Positions 1 through 7,563 of a stretch of DNA of 64,000 nt are shown piece after piece (positions within the stretch are counted from its first letter, which is position 1; every line of letters begins with the position of its first letter). The DNA is from SIG440 sp045120135. GTDB lineage: Bacteria > Bacillota > Clostridia > Monoglobales > Monoglobaceae. The position numbers were made by a program, and so were the translations under genes. The DNA lies in assembly GCA_045120135.1 (NCBI GenBank), contig JBGVEN010000020.1, forward strand, positions 70,078-134,077, read 5' to 3'. The notes under the pieces are model-generated. The model saw nothing but the letters and a program-made list of their open reading frames with translations, was not told the DNA's origin and ran no database searches.

Positions 1-1
1 A

Positions 2-751
2 ACAGGTGATGGCTATAAGGGAATGCTGCATCAGCCTAATCCCAATGAAAAACCCGATATGTATAAGGGCATTGTTGCAATACGTCAGATGCATCTGAGA
101 GCGCTTAAGGAAACCGGCTTTTCTTGTGCTGATGAGATGCTGTATCCTGAAAACTACAGATATCTGAGTGACCTTTTGGCGTATGTTGCAATTGGTGCAC
201 GCTCGGTTGAAAATCAGCAACACCGCCTGACAGCAAGTGGTCTTGATATCCCTGTAGGCATGAAAAATCCTACCAGCGGCGATATTTCGGTTATGATGAA
301 TTCAATTACTGCCGCCCAGCATAAGCACACATTTCTTTACCGTGGCTGGGAGGTTCATTCTGAGGGCAATCCTTGCGCTCACGCAATTCTTCGCGGCTAT
401 GTGAACAAGCATGGTCAGGCTATGCCAAACTATCATTTTGAGGACCTTTTGCATCTTGCTGAAAACTACAGCCAGTCGGGACTTCAAAACCCCGGCGTGA
501 TTATTGATACAAACCACGCAAACTCCGGTAAAAAGTACCTTGAACAGGTTAGAATAGCCAAAGAAGTTCTTCATAGTTGCCGTCACGATGCGGAAGTTAA
601 AAAGCTGGTTAAAGGATTTATGATTGAAAGCTATATCGAAGACGGTGCTCAAAAAATTGGCGAGTGCATCTACGGAAAATCCATTACTGACCCTTGCCTC
701 GGTTGGGAAAAAACGGAAAAACTCATATTTGATATGGCGGATTTACTGTAA
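2..751 (+). CDS. 3-deoxy-7-phosphoheptulonate (DAHP) synthase, class I, 5'-truncated by window edge
   Basis: Condenses phosphoenolpyruvate with erythrose 4-phosphate, the first step of the shikimate pathway to aromatic amino acids. The reading frame is open from base 2, so the N-terminal part lies outside the window and the first ATG seen (base 23) is internal. The visible 249 residues hold the family signatures: GARSVENQQHR (phosphate binding), PVGMKNPTSGD (catalytic Lys), DTNHANSGK (metal-binding His), the IESY glutamate and ITDPCLGW (metal-binding Asp). This is the AroF/G/H-like type I-alpha form. Whether it carries a regulatory N-terminal extension cannot be seen. It stops 57 bases before the next gene. 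Confidence 0.93.
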   Translation, partial: TGDGYKGMLHQPNPNEKPDMYKGIVAIRQMHLRALKETGFSCADEMLYPENYRYLSDLLAYVAIGARSVENQQHRLTASGLDIPVGMKNPTSGDISVMMNSITAAQHKHTFLYRGWEVHSEGNPCAHAILRGYVNKHGQAMPNYHFEDLLHLAENYSQSGLQNPGVIIDTNHANSGKKYLEQVRIAKEVLHSCRHDAEVKKLVKGFMIESYIEDGAQKIGECIYGKSITDPCLGWEKTEKLIFDMADLL

Positions 752-808
752 AATCAATGCCCGTCCGGTCAGGTCGGGCATATTTTGCTGAATAGAAGGT
801 GTTTTTAA

Positions 809-1711
809 ATGATAGTTGTGTTTAAACAGGTATTTGTTTTGTTCCTATTTGCGTTTATCGGATATGTACTCAGCAAGTCCGGCAGAGTGAAGTCGGACCA
901 CGGAAGTGTACTTTCGGCGCTTTTGGTAAATGTATTTTTTCCGTGCAAGGTTTTTAAAAGCTTTGCAAGTAATCTGTCAATCCAGGTTTTGAGCGAGAGA
1001 TATATAAGTATTCTGACTTGTGTAATAGTTTTGTTGGCAATAGTGCTTTTTTCTACATTCTTTGTAAAGCTGCTTACAAAAAAGGACTATGAACAGCGGG
1101 TTCTTAAATATTCTATGATTATTGCAAATTCGGGATATATGGGCTATGCTCTTGTTGAATCCCTGTATGGTGATGCGGCATTGTTTGAAATGATGATTTA
1201 TGCTATGCCGGTATCTGTTTATACATATACGGGCGGTTATTGCTTGCTGCTTAAAAAGAAACTTACAATGAAAAAATTGGTTAATCCGGTTACCATAGCT
1301 ATGCTTTTGGGTGCTGTCTGGGGGATATCGGGGCTTAAACTCCCTGTGGTTTTTGAAACGGTGCTTTCACAAAGCGGTAGCTGTACCGGTCCTGTAAGTA
1401 TGCTGCTTACAGGTATTGCCGTTTCGCAGTATAAGTTTAAGGAAATGCTGGTTAATAAAAATATCTATATTGTTACACTTATGCGGCTTATTGCAATTCC
1501 GTTTGCGGTGGGTATGATACTCAAGCCGTTCTGCGCTCCGCAGATTGTTATGTCGGCTGTTCTGGTTACCTGTATGCCCTGTGGGCTTAACGGCGTAGTG
1601 TTCCCGAAACTTGTGAATGAGGACTGCCGGACCGGAGCAGGTCTTGTTATGGTGTCCACAATTCTTGCGTGCATTACTATACCGGTCTGTGTCCATTTTC
1701 TGCTGGGTTGA
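809..1711 (+). CDS. AEC-family (auxin efflux carrier-like) permease
   Basis: A 300-residue, very hydrophobic protein with about ten predicted membrane segments in two halves. The start (IGYVLSKSGRVKSD, then VNVFFPCKVFKSF) matches the AEC family, bacterial members of which are putative exporters or importers of malate, malonate or other small carboxylates. The C-terminal half has the family's GLNGVVFPKLVNEDCRTGAG stretch, comparable to the N/V-x-x-x-A-x-x-Y/E region of AEC transporters. Substrate cannot be inferred. The ATG is preceded by AGAAGGTG. It stands alone between aroF-like and the PQ-loop gene. Confidence 0.85.
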   Translation: MIVVFKQVFVLFLFAFIGYVLSKSGRVKSDHGSVLSALLVNVFFPCKVFKSFASNLSIQVLSERYISILTCVIVLLAIVLFSTFFVKLLTKKDYEQRVLKYSMIIANSGYMGYALVESLYGDAALFEMMIYAMPVSVYTYTGGYCLLLKKKLTMKKLVNPVTIAMLLGAVWGISGLKLPVVFETVLSQSGSCTGPVSMLLTGIAVSQYKFKEMLVNKNIYIVTLMRLIAIPFAVGMILKPFCAPQIVMSAVLVTCMPCGLNGVVFPKLVNEDCRTGAGLVMVSTILACITIPVCVHFLLG

Positions 1712-1792
1712 TTTATGAATTTTGTGTAAAAAATATGTAAACCTGCTTGAATAATCTAGTGATTTGCGGTAGAATTTATAAGGAGAATTGCT

Positions 1793-2098
1793 ATGGAATT
1801 TTATGAAATTTGTGAAATGATGATTATCAGCTTTGGTGCTTCGTGGCCTTTGAATGTGATTAAGTCATACAAAGCGAGAACTATAAAAGGAAAAAGTCTT
1901 GGCTTTTTATGTTTGATTCTTCTGGGATATGTTGCGGGAATAACAGGTAAATTTATAAACGAAAAATATATGAGCAGCTTGGCGTCAAATTGGTATGTGT
2001 TATTTTTCTATTTTTTAAACTTTATTATGGTGTTTATAGATTTTCTTCTCTATTTCAGGAACAGAAGGATTGATAAAAAAGCAAAAAATAACATATAG
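1793..2098 (+). CDS. Small membrane protein, PQ-loop/SemiSWEET-like
   Basis: A 101-residue protein with three likely membrane helices and a basic C-terminal tail (RNRRIDKKAK). The segment SFGASWPLNVIKSYKARTIK resembles one PQ-loop repeat (WP in place of PQ, followed by basic residues and a second hydrophobic segment), as in bacterial half-SWEET transporters; this is a resemblance, not a secure assignment. A good site (AAGGAGAA) precedes the ATG. The gene is AT-rich, and the next gene follows after 12 bases, so the two are probably co-transcribed. Confidence 0.6.
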   Translation: MEFYEICEMMIISFGASWPLNVIKSYKARTIKGKSLGFLCLILLGYVAGITGKFINEKYMSSLASNWYVLFFYFLNFIMVFIDFLLYFRNRRIDKKAKNNI

Positions 2099-2110
2099 GG
2101 GGTAATATCA

Positions 2111-2836
2111 ATGAATGTTTTATCGATAGGAAATAGTTTTTCACAGGATGCGCAGAGATATTTGTATCAGATTGCAAAGGCTGATGGATATACTCTAAAC
2201 ACATTTAATCTTTATATAGGAGGATGTCCTCTTTCGCTTCATTATAGAAATATGGTAAGTGAGGAAAGAGCATATTTGCTTGAGATGAATGGAGAAAGTA
2301 CAGGGTTCAAGGTTTCACTAAAAGAGGCGCTTATAAATCGTGATTGGGATATTGTGACTATTCAACAGGTGAGCCATCAATCACCTTACTACGAAACTTA
2401 TCAGCCATATCTTGATAAATTGGTTGAATATATACGATTTTGTGTACCTAAAGCAAAAGTTGCAATACATCAAACATGGGCATATGAACAAGATTCACAT
2501 CGTTTAAATGTTGAACTAGGATATAAAAATAATACAGATATGTTTGCTGATATAGAGAAGGCATATGAAAAGGCTTTTAAAGCGGTTAATGCTGAGTTAA
2601 TTATACCATCAGGCAAACTTTTTCAGAAACTTATAACATCAGGGATTGAAAGGGTACACAGAGACACATTTCATGCAAGTTGGGGTCTTGGCAGATATGC
2701 AGTTGGGTTGCTTTGGTATTCTATCCTTTCAGGTAATGATGTGAAGAACAATACATTTTGTGATTTTGATGAAGAAATTTCTAAAGCAGATATTGAAATA
2801 GCAAAAGAATGTGTTGCAGAAGTCTGCGGTATTTAA
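2111..2836 (+). CDS. DUF4886 / SGNH-hydrolase-like protein
   Basis: A 241-residue soluble protein. The N-terminus LSIGNSFSQDAQRYLYQIA carries the GNSFS block of DUF4886 proteins, in which the serine corresponds to the GDS nucleophile of SGNH esterases. The C-terminal DTFHASWGLGRYAVGLLWY supplies the D-x-x-H pair. Family members are thought to be carbohydrate or lipid esterases, but none known to me is well characterised. There is no signal peptide. The gene is noticeably AT-rich relative to the core genes downstream and sits with the alpha/beta hydrolase and PQ-loop gene in what looks like an acquired block. Confidence 0.75.
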   Translation: MNVLSIGNSFSQDAQRYLYQIAKADGYTLNTFNLYIGGCPLSLHYRNMVSEERAYLLEMNGESTGFKVSLKEALINRDWDIVTIQQVSHQSPYYETYQPYLDKLVEYIRFCVPKAKVAIHQTWAYEQDSHRLNVELGYKNNTDMFADIEKAYEKAFKAVNAELIIPSGKLFQKLITSGIERVHRDTFHASWGLGRYAVGLLWYSILSGNDVKNNTFCDFDEEISKADIEIAKECVAEVCGI

Positions 2837-2918
2837 AACAAAGATTTTTTGTTTTTAACTTGTCGCGAAACTGCCACAAAAAACAGGCATCTAGATTATA
2901 CAGCCTTTATATAAAGAG

Positions 2919-2935
2919 TGTCGACTGTTGTCGAA
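2919..2935 (+). promoter_or_regulatory. Candidate tandem Spo0A (0A) boxes
   Basis: TGTCGAC at 2919-2925 and TGTCGAA at 2929-2935, direct repeats exactly 10 bases apart. The second is a perfect 0A box (TGTCGAA) and the first differs at one base. They lie 47 bases before the alpha/beta hydrolase start, in a 145-base intergenic region. One-turn spacing of 0A boxes is typical of Spo0A-regulated promoters. This is a motif match only. Confidence 0.4.
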
Positions 2936-2981
2936 ATGCAGAAGGAAATAATTTTAAAAGCTATATAAAGGGGAGTTTATT

Positions 2982-3719
2982 ATGAAATTAATAAGTAACG
3001 TTTGCTATGGTAAAGCTAAACATCCTGAGCAGTATCTTGATATTTATCTTCCAGATAAGGATGCTTTTAAAGTGTTTGTGTATATGCACGGTGGTGGGTT
3101 ACAAAACGGTGATAAGTCAAGTGCGAGTGTGGTTGGTGAATATGTAGCGAGTCAAGGCATAGCATTTGTGTCAATAAATTATAGGATGTATCCGCAAGCT
3201 ATGTATCCGCAGTTCATTTGCGATTCAGCCGAAGCGGTAGCTTGGGTATATAAAAATATTGAGGAGTATGGAAAATGCGAAGGGATATATATTGGAGGAA
3301 GCAGTGCTGGTGGATATCTTTCAATGATGCTTTGCTTCGATGACAAATATTTATCGCCATATAAATTGCCTGCCGATATAATAAAAGGATATATTCATGA
3401 TGCTGGTCAACCAACAACACATTTTAATGTGCTTAGGGAGCGTGGAATTGATTCCAGAAGAGTAATCATTGACGAGGCAGCACCGATATATCATATTGGA
3501 AAGGCTATTAGCTATCTGCCTATGATGTTTATTGTTTCGGATAACGATATGAAAAATCGATACGAACAAACACAATTGACAATTTCTACATTAAAGCATT
3601 ATGAATACGATGAGAGTAAAATATATTATCGGCTGATGAATGGTACACACTGTCATTATTCAGAAACAGAAGAGTTTGGGAAAATCATATGTGAATTTAT
3701 AAAAGAAATCGAAAAGTAA
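2982..3719 (+). CDS. Alpha/beta hydrolase (esterase/lipase, HSL-like)
   Basis: A 245-residue cytoplasmic serine hydrolase. YMHGGGLQNGDKS near residue 32 is the HGGG oxyanion-hole motif, GGSSAGGY near residue 107 is the nucleophile elbow (G-x-S-x-G), FIVSDND near residue 187 supplies the acid and GTHCHY near residue 225 the histidine. The arrangement is that of the carboxylesterase/hormone-sensitive-lipase-like group (BD-FAE family). No signal peptide is seen. Substrate is unknown; small acyl or aryl esters or acetylated sugars would fit the neighbouring SGNH-type gene. The site AAGGGGAG precedes the ATG. Codon use is AT-rich. Confidence 0.85.
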   Translation: MKLISNVCYGKAKHPEQYLDIYLPDKDAFKVFVYMHGGGLQNGDKSSASVVGEYVASQGIAFVSINYRMYPQAMYPQFICDSAEAVAWVYKNIEEYGKCEGIYIGGSSAGGYLSMMLCFDDKYLSPYKLPADIIKGYIHDAGQPTTHFNVLRERGIDSRRVIIDEAAPIYHIGKAISYLPMMFIVSDNDMKNRYEQTQLTISTLKHYEYDESKIYYRLMNGTHCHYSETEEFGKIICEFIKEIEK

Positions 3720-3821
3720 ATTATTGTTTCTAATTGGATATGAACTTATGCAAAAAAGACGGTATCTAAATCGTGCACGAATTTTATATTGTAATCATCT
3801 GAAATTACAGGAAGTGATATT

Positions 3822-4460
3822 ATGGATAAGGACAGACAGCTTGCCAGAGAACTTACAAAGGAAATGTCTTTTAAGGAAAAACTACAGCATTTTTGGTATT
3901 ACTACAAGCCACACACTCTAGCGTTGATTTTTGTATTGGCGGTTATTGTGTGGAGCGCAGTACAGTGTGCAAACCGAATTGATTATGACCTTGATATTTC
4001 CTTTTATACAGAAAGCTATATTTCGGACGAGGCGCTTGATAAGTTTGATGTATTTCTCGAAACCCTGTGTGATGACATAAACGAAAACGGCGTAATTGAT
4101 GCTCAGGCGTACCCTTTTACAGGAAATATTACGGGGGAGTATCTTGATGAGAATGCTGGGGCGATTTTAACAAAGCTCCAAAGCGAAATTGCTATGGGCG
4201 AGTGCCCTGCATATATAGTTGATGATGCATATAAAAACTATATTGAAATGCTTACTGAGGATATGGATGTCATTGACAATATAACCGAGATAACAGATGT
4301 CCCCATAATCCGCGAAACATTTAATCCCGGCGAGGGTGTAAAGCTCTACTTTATTTCAATCGTGGAATATGATACACAAAAGGAAAATGAAGAATTACTT
4401 AAAGAGCGTGAAAATATGAAAAAGGTAGAACAATATTTTATTGACAGAGTTAAAAAATAA
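3822..4460 (+). CDS. Membrane-anchored protein of unknown function
   Basis: A 212-residue protein with a basic, amphipathic N-terminus (FKEKLQHFWYYYKPH), one membrane helix around residues 32-50, and an acidic extracytoplasmic domain. Short proteins with a similar KEKLxxFWYYYKxH lead before a single helix are common in Clostridia and uncharacterised. The C-terminal 25 residues are a charged helix (KENEELLKERENMKK). AGGAAGTGATATT precedes the ATG. The gene ends directly against a hairpin terminator. No function is proposed. Confidence 0.7.
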   Translation: MDKDRQLARELTKEMSFKEKLQHFWYYYKPHTLALIFVLAVIVWSAVQCANRIDYDLDISFYTESYISDEALDKFDVFLETLCDDINENGVIDAQAYPFTGNITGEYLDENAGAILTKLQSEIAMGECPAYIVDDAYKNYIEMLTEDMDVIDNITEITDVPIIRETFNPGEGVKLYFISIVEYDTQKENEELLKERENMKKVEQYFIDRVKK

Positions 4461-4494
4461 AAAAGAAGGACGCAATTTGCGTCCTTCTTTTTTG
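4461..4494. terminator. Bidirectional intrinsic terminator
   Basis: Near-perfect inverted repeat: AAAAGAAGGACGC pairs with GCGTCCTTCTTTT around an AATTT loop, flanked by A and T runs. It serves the + strand gene ending at 4460 and the - strand DUF378 gene ending at 4504. Confidence 0.85.
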
Positions 4495-4503
4495 CAGGTA
4501 ATT

Positions 4504-4710
4504 TTACTTGCCATCACCGATAATAGGTGTGTCCTTAAAGAAAAATGTGATGGACCAGAGACCTGCAAGACCAACTAATGAAAAGATGATACGGCTCATA
4601 ACCGAAAGCTGACCGCCAAAAAGGCTTGCTACAAGGTCAATACCGAAAAGACCGATGCTGCCCCAGTTGATTGCGCCAACTATCACCAATATCAAAGCGA
4701 TAACATTCAT
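4504..4710 (-). CDS. DUF378 family membrane protein (YuzA-like)
   Basis: A 68-residue protein with two hydrophobic helices. The block LVIVGAINWGSIGLFGIDLV followed by FSLVGLAGLW is the DUF378 signature (INWGLVG...DLV...YxLVGLAGLW). The family is small, widespread in Firmicutes and of unknown function. AAGGAG lies seven bases before the ATG on the minus strand. It is convergent with the preceding gene and divergent from the YhcN-like gene. Confidence 0.85.
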   Translation of the reverse strand: MNVIALILVIVGAINWGSIGLFGIDLVASLFGGQLSVMSRIIFSLVGLAGLWSITFFFKDTPIIGDGK

Positions 4711-4845
4711 TTTTGTTAACTCCTTTTTTATATTGTTTATCTTTTCAATTATATTTTGTCAGATACATTAAAAAATATTCGTGAACTGTGGTTGGAATAT
4801 TTTTTTAACGGTTTACAGATACTAAAAATAAAACGGAGTTGAAAA

Positions 4846-5226
4846 ATGAAAAAATTTTGCTGCCTTGTTTTGGTTATCGTATTAATAACGGTTGTGTTTT
4901 CGGCAAATTCAGGAAATACCAGAGGAAATAACAAAAGATGCATCGATGCTGCGCAGCGGATAAGCAACCTCGATGGAGTTGATGCGGTTGCGGTGCTGAA
5001 GTTGGAGGACAGAATTCTTGCGGGAGTTCGGCTTGACAGGGAGAATATGGCGACTACAAATAAAATTAAAAGCATTTTAAACGGATTATTCCGCAGTTCA
5101 AAGGATTTACAAATTGAGGTGTCAAACAGTAAGGCGGAACAGATAATTGAGTTGTCATACTTTGCTGATTCGGATATGCAGAAAAATGTTATTAAGGGTA
5201 GATTTGAATTTTTGTGGAATAATTGA
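4846..5226 (+). CDS. YhcN/YlaJ-like sporulation-associated protein
   Basis: A 126-residue secreted or membrane-tethered protein: signal-like hydrophobic N-terminus (residues 1-20), then a compact domain with RCIDAAQRISNLDGVDAVAV and ILAGVRLD, the alternating helix and strand pattern of YhcN/YlaJ lipoproteins found in spore coats and membranes. The usual lipobox cysteine after the signal is missing (the only cysteines near the N-terminus are residues 5 and 6, before the hydrophobic core), so it may be secreted or membrane-held and not a lipoprotein. Assignment rests on pattern resemblance. Confidence 0.6.
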   Translation: MKKFCCLVLVIVLITVVFSANSGNTRGNNKRCIDAAQRISNLDGVDAVAVLKLEDRILAGVRLDRENMATTNKIKSILNGLFRSSKDLQIEVSNSKAEQIIELSYFADSDMQKNVIKGRFEFLWNN

Positions 5227-5251
5227 CAAAACATATATTTTGTGTTAATAT
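5223..5251 (+). promoter_or_regulatory. nrdR promoter, sigma-A type
   Basis: TTGACA at 5223-5228, 17-base spacer, TAATAT at 5246-5251. The spacer carries an NrdR-box-like sequence (see the operator entry). It overlaps the stop codon of the upstream YhcN-like gene. Confidence 0.7.
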
Positions 5252-5277
5252 TATAAAAGGTATAATATATTTTGTGT
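5230..5277 (+). promoter_or_regulatory. Tandem NrdR-box-like operators
   Basis: Two 16-base elements, 5230-5245 (AACATATATTTTGTGT) and 5262-5277 (ATAATATATTTTGTGT), match the NrdR-box consensus ACACWATATWTWGTGT at 13 and 14 of 16 positions and are exactly 32 bases apart. Paired boxes about three helical turns apart are the usual arrangement for NrdR. The first lies between -35 and -10, the second just after the expected transcription start, implying autorepression. Motif match by eye. Confidence 0.5.
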
Positions 5278-5292
5278 TTGGAGCTGATTTTA

Positions 5293-5742
5293 ATGCGTTG
5301 TTTGTTTTGCGGACATCTTGAAAGTAAGGTTATAGACTCACGGTCAACAGAGGAGGGGACAACTATCCGTCGCCGCAGAGAATGTCTTGAATGCGGTAAA
5401 AGATTTACTACATACGAAAAGATTGAGACAATCCCTATGATTGTTATTAAAAAGGATGGCATCCGTGAAACATTTGACCGTGAAAAGGTTTTAAACGGCA
5501 TCCTGCGTGCCTGCGAAAAGCGTCCGGTTACACTCAGTGATATTGAAAAGCTGATTGATGATATAGAATCAAAGCTTTATAATATGCTTGAGCGTGAGGT
5601 TACCTCCGAGAAGATAGGGGAGATGGTTATGGAACGCCTCAAGACCCTTGATGATATTGCGTATGTACGATTTGCGTCTGTTTACAGACAGTTTAAGGAT
5701 GTAAACTCATTTATGGAAGAGCTTGCCAAAATTATTAAATAA
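5293..5742 (+). CDS. nrdR: Transcriptional repressor NrdR
   Basis: A 149-residue repressor of ribonucleotide reductase genes that senses dATP/ATP. The N-terminal zinc ribbon is complete (CLFCG near residue 3 and CLECGKRFTTYE near residue 31), separated by KVIDSRSTEEGTTIRRRREC, the invariant NrdR linker. The ATP-cone domain follows (KKDGIRETFDREKVLNGI). An ATG 21 bases upstream is in frame, but the family always starts M-(K/R)-C, and GGAG sits nine bases before 5293, so this start is chosen. No nrd genes are in the window. Likely autoregulated through the paired boxes upstream. Confidence 0.95.
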   Translation: MRCLFCGHLESKVIDSRSTEEGTTIRRRRECLECGKRFTTYEKIETIPMIVIKKDGIRETFDREKVLNGILRACEKRPVTLSDIEKLIDDIESKLYNMLEREVTSEKIGEMVMERLKTLDDIAYVRFASVYRQFKDVNSFMEELAKIIK

Positions 5743-5744
5743 GC

Positions 5745-5773
5745 TTGACAAACACGAAATTTTGTGATAAAAT
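5745..5773 (+). promoter_or_regulatory. Promoter of the rimP-nusA-infB operon with inverted repeat in the spacer
   Basis: TTGACA at 5745-5750, 17-base spacer, TAAAAT at 5768-5773. The spacer holds ACACGAAATTTTGTGA (5752-5767), an inverted repeat matching the NrdR-box consensus at 13 of 16 positions. A transcription factor bound there would block this promoter. Confidence 0.65.
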
Positions 5774-5797
5774 AACACCAACAGAATAGATAAGCTT

Positions 5798-5985
5798 AGA
5801 GAGTGAGGTCCAGCCTCACTCTTTTCATATCATAGGAAATGACGACTTCCTATGATATGAAAAAAACCAATTTAATACCCGTGCAAAATTTTCGGCTTTG
5901 CCGAAATGCACATGGGAAAACAAAGCGGTACACCTTCGACCGCCCACATAGTGGAGCGACGAAGCCGCTTTGTTCTTACCGCAGA
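5798..5985 (+). promoter_or_regulatory. Structured 5' leader of the rimP operon
   Basis: Four consecutive hairpins fill the leader: GAGTGAGG/CCTCACTC (from 5800); a 17-bp perfect stem TTTTCATATCATAGGAA / TTCCTATGATATGAAAA (about 5822-5863) with loop ATGACGAC; nested GTGCA...TGCAC around TTCGGC/GCCGAA (5880-5911); and CAAAGCGG/CCGCTTTG (5920-5976) enclosing CTTCG/CGAAG. The first hairpin is followed by only a short T run, and the 17-bp stem has none on either strand, so they are not plain terminators. I recognise no known riboswitch class; autogenous control or RNase processing is possible. Confidence 0.5.
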
Positions 5986-6003
5986 CGAAAGGAGCTATGG
6001 TAT

Positions 6004-6465
6004 ATGGCATATTCGAAGCTTGAAACAAGTATTTTGGAAATGGCAACGCCGATTGCCGAAGAATGTGGATGTTATATCTATGACATAGAGTACGCCAAAG
6101 AGGGTAAAAACCGTTATCTCAGGATTTTTGCTGATAAGGACGGGGGCATTTCGCTTGATGACTGCGAGGCAATCAGCCGCAGAATGAGTGATGTACTCGA
6201 CGAAAAAGACCCCATTAAAGAGAATTATGTTCTGGAAGTTTCATCTCCCGGAATTGAAAGAAAACTGAAGAATCCCGAACACTTTGAACGTTATATCGGT
6301 GAAGTGGTGGAAATCGGTCTTTTTAAGGCGGTTAATGATTCAAAAACCATACTTGCCGAACTTAAAGGGTTTGAAGACGGAAAGATTACTGTCAGCATTG
6401 ACAGTGAGGAAATGTCAATTATGCAGAGTGAAACGACATATGTTAAGCTTCACTTTGAGTTTTAA
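6004..6465 (+). CDS. rimP: Ribosome maturation factor RimP
   Basis: A 153-residue cytoplasmic factor needed for 30S assembly. It shows the RimP N-domain (ECGCYIYDIEYAKEGKNRYL, DCEAISRRMSDVLDEKDPI, YVLEVSSPGIERKL) and a short SH3-like C-domain. The frame is open far upstream, but AAAGGAGC lies about ten bases before this ATG and the family starts here, so the earlier in-frame ATG within the leader hairpins is rejected. First gene of the operon that continues through ribF. Confidence 0.93.
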   Translation: MAYSKLETSILEMATPIAEECGCYIYDIEYAKEGKNRYLRIFADKDGGISLDDCEAISRRMSDVLDEKDPIKENYVLEVSSPGIERKLKNPEHFERYIGEVVEIGLFKAVNDSKTILAELKGFEDGKITVSIDSEEMSIMQSETTYVKLHFEF

Positions 6466-6501
6466 TATTTTTTAATATAATATAGGAGTTGATTGTAAAA
6501 A

Positions 6502-7539
6502 ATGAGTTCAGAATTGTTTATGTTATTGGATGAAATCGAAAAGGAAAAAGGCATCAGCCGTGACGTTGTTATTGACGCACTCAGCGGAGCTCTCCTCAGT
6601 GCCTACAAAAAGAATTTCGGCGCAGTTCAGGATGCAAAGGTTCTGATTGACGAAGAAACAGGCGAAATCAAGGTTTATGCGCGCAAGAACATTGTTGAAG
6701 AAGTTGAAAACAGAGAATGTGAAGTATCTGTTGAGGACGCAAGAAAGGTAAATCCCAACTACGAAGTGGGCGATGTTCTTGAAACAGAGGTTACACCTGC
6801 GGCATTTGGCAGAATTGCAGCACAGACTGCACGTCAAGTTGTGTTCCAGAGAATCCGTGAGGCTGAAAGAGAAAAGGCATTTGACGAATTTTCTGACAGA
6901 GCAAATGATATTATGACAGCAACAGTACGCAAGATTGACAGACGCAATATTATGCTTGAAATCGGTGATACCGAATCTGTACTTATGCCCAACGAACAGG
7001 TAAAGAATGATAACTACAAGCCCGGCGAGAAATACAAGGTGTTTGTGGTTGAGGTGGCAAACTCTGTGAAAGGCGTTCACCTTGTTGTATCCCGTTCACA
7101 TCCGGGACTTGTTCGCAGACTTTTTGAGCTTGAAGTTCCCGAAATTAAAAAGGGTGTAATTGAAATCAAGGGTCTTACCCGTGAGCCCGGCTCCAGAAGT
7201 AAACTGGCTGTTCATTCAACTGTTGAGGGTGTTGATCCGGTAGGAACATGTATCGGTCCAAAGGGTATGCGTGTTCAGGCGGTTATCGATGAGCTTCGCG
7301 GCGAAAAGATTGATATTATCAGATACAGCGAAGACCCCGCAGAATATATCACTCAGGCACTCAGCCCGGCAAAGGTTGTTTCCATAACAGTTGACGAGGA
7401 AAAGAAGATGTGCAGTGTTATAGTTCCTGCAGACCAGCTCTCACTTGCAATCGGCAAAGAAGGCCAGAATGCCCGTCTTGCTGCAAGACTTACCGGCTGG
7501 AAGATTGACCTTAAGCCCGAGGGTGCAGAAAACGAATAA
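6502..7539 (+). CDS. nusA: Transcription termination/antitermination factor NusA
   Basis: A 345-residue RNA polymerase-binding protein. Domains in order: N-terminal domain (residues 1-125, KGISRDVVIDALSGALLSAYKK), S1 (about 135-200), KH1 (GSRSKLAVHS, DPVGTCIGPKGMRVQAV) and KH2 (VVPADQLSLAIGKEGQNARL). It has the short Firmicute form without C-terminal acidic repeats. It follows rimP at 36 bases with AGGAG upstream and is followed by rnpM, the standard Gram-positive order. Confidence 0.96.
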   Translation: MSSELFMLLDEIEKEKGISRDVVIDALSGALLSAYKKNFGAVQDAKVLIDEETGEIKVYARKNIVEEVENRECEVSVEDARKVNPNYEVGDVLETEVTPAAFGRIAAQTARQVVFQRIREAEREKAFDEFSDRANDIMTATVRKIDRRNIMLEIGDTESVLMPNEQVKNDNYKPGEKYKVFVVEVANSVKGVHLVVSRSHPGLVRRLFELEVPEIKKGVIEIKGLTREPGSRSKLAVHSTVEGVDPVGTCIGPKGMRVQAVIDELRGEKIDIIRYSEDPAEYITQALSPAKVVSITVDEEKKMCSVIVPADQLSLAIGKEGQNARLAARLTGWKIDLKPEGAENE

Positions 7540-7563
7540 TTGAATTTTAGGAGACTTTGATTT

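Noticed and set aside
3724..3921. A 65-codon plus-strand frame running into the membrane-anchored protein gene
   Set aside because: Overlaps the well-supported gene at 3822 in another frame and has no ribosome-binding site or familiar sequence.
4749..5501. A 250-codon open frame on the minus strand opposite the YhcN-like and nrdR genes
   Set aside because: It lies antisense to nrdR and its promoter, has no ribosome-binding site and a Ser/Arg/Phe-rich, pattern-less product; a shadow of the plus-strand genes.
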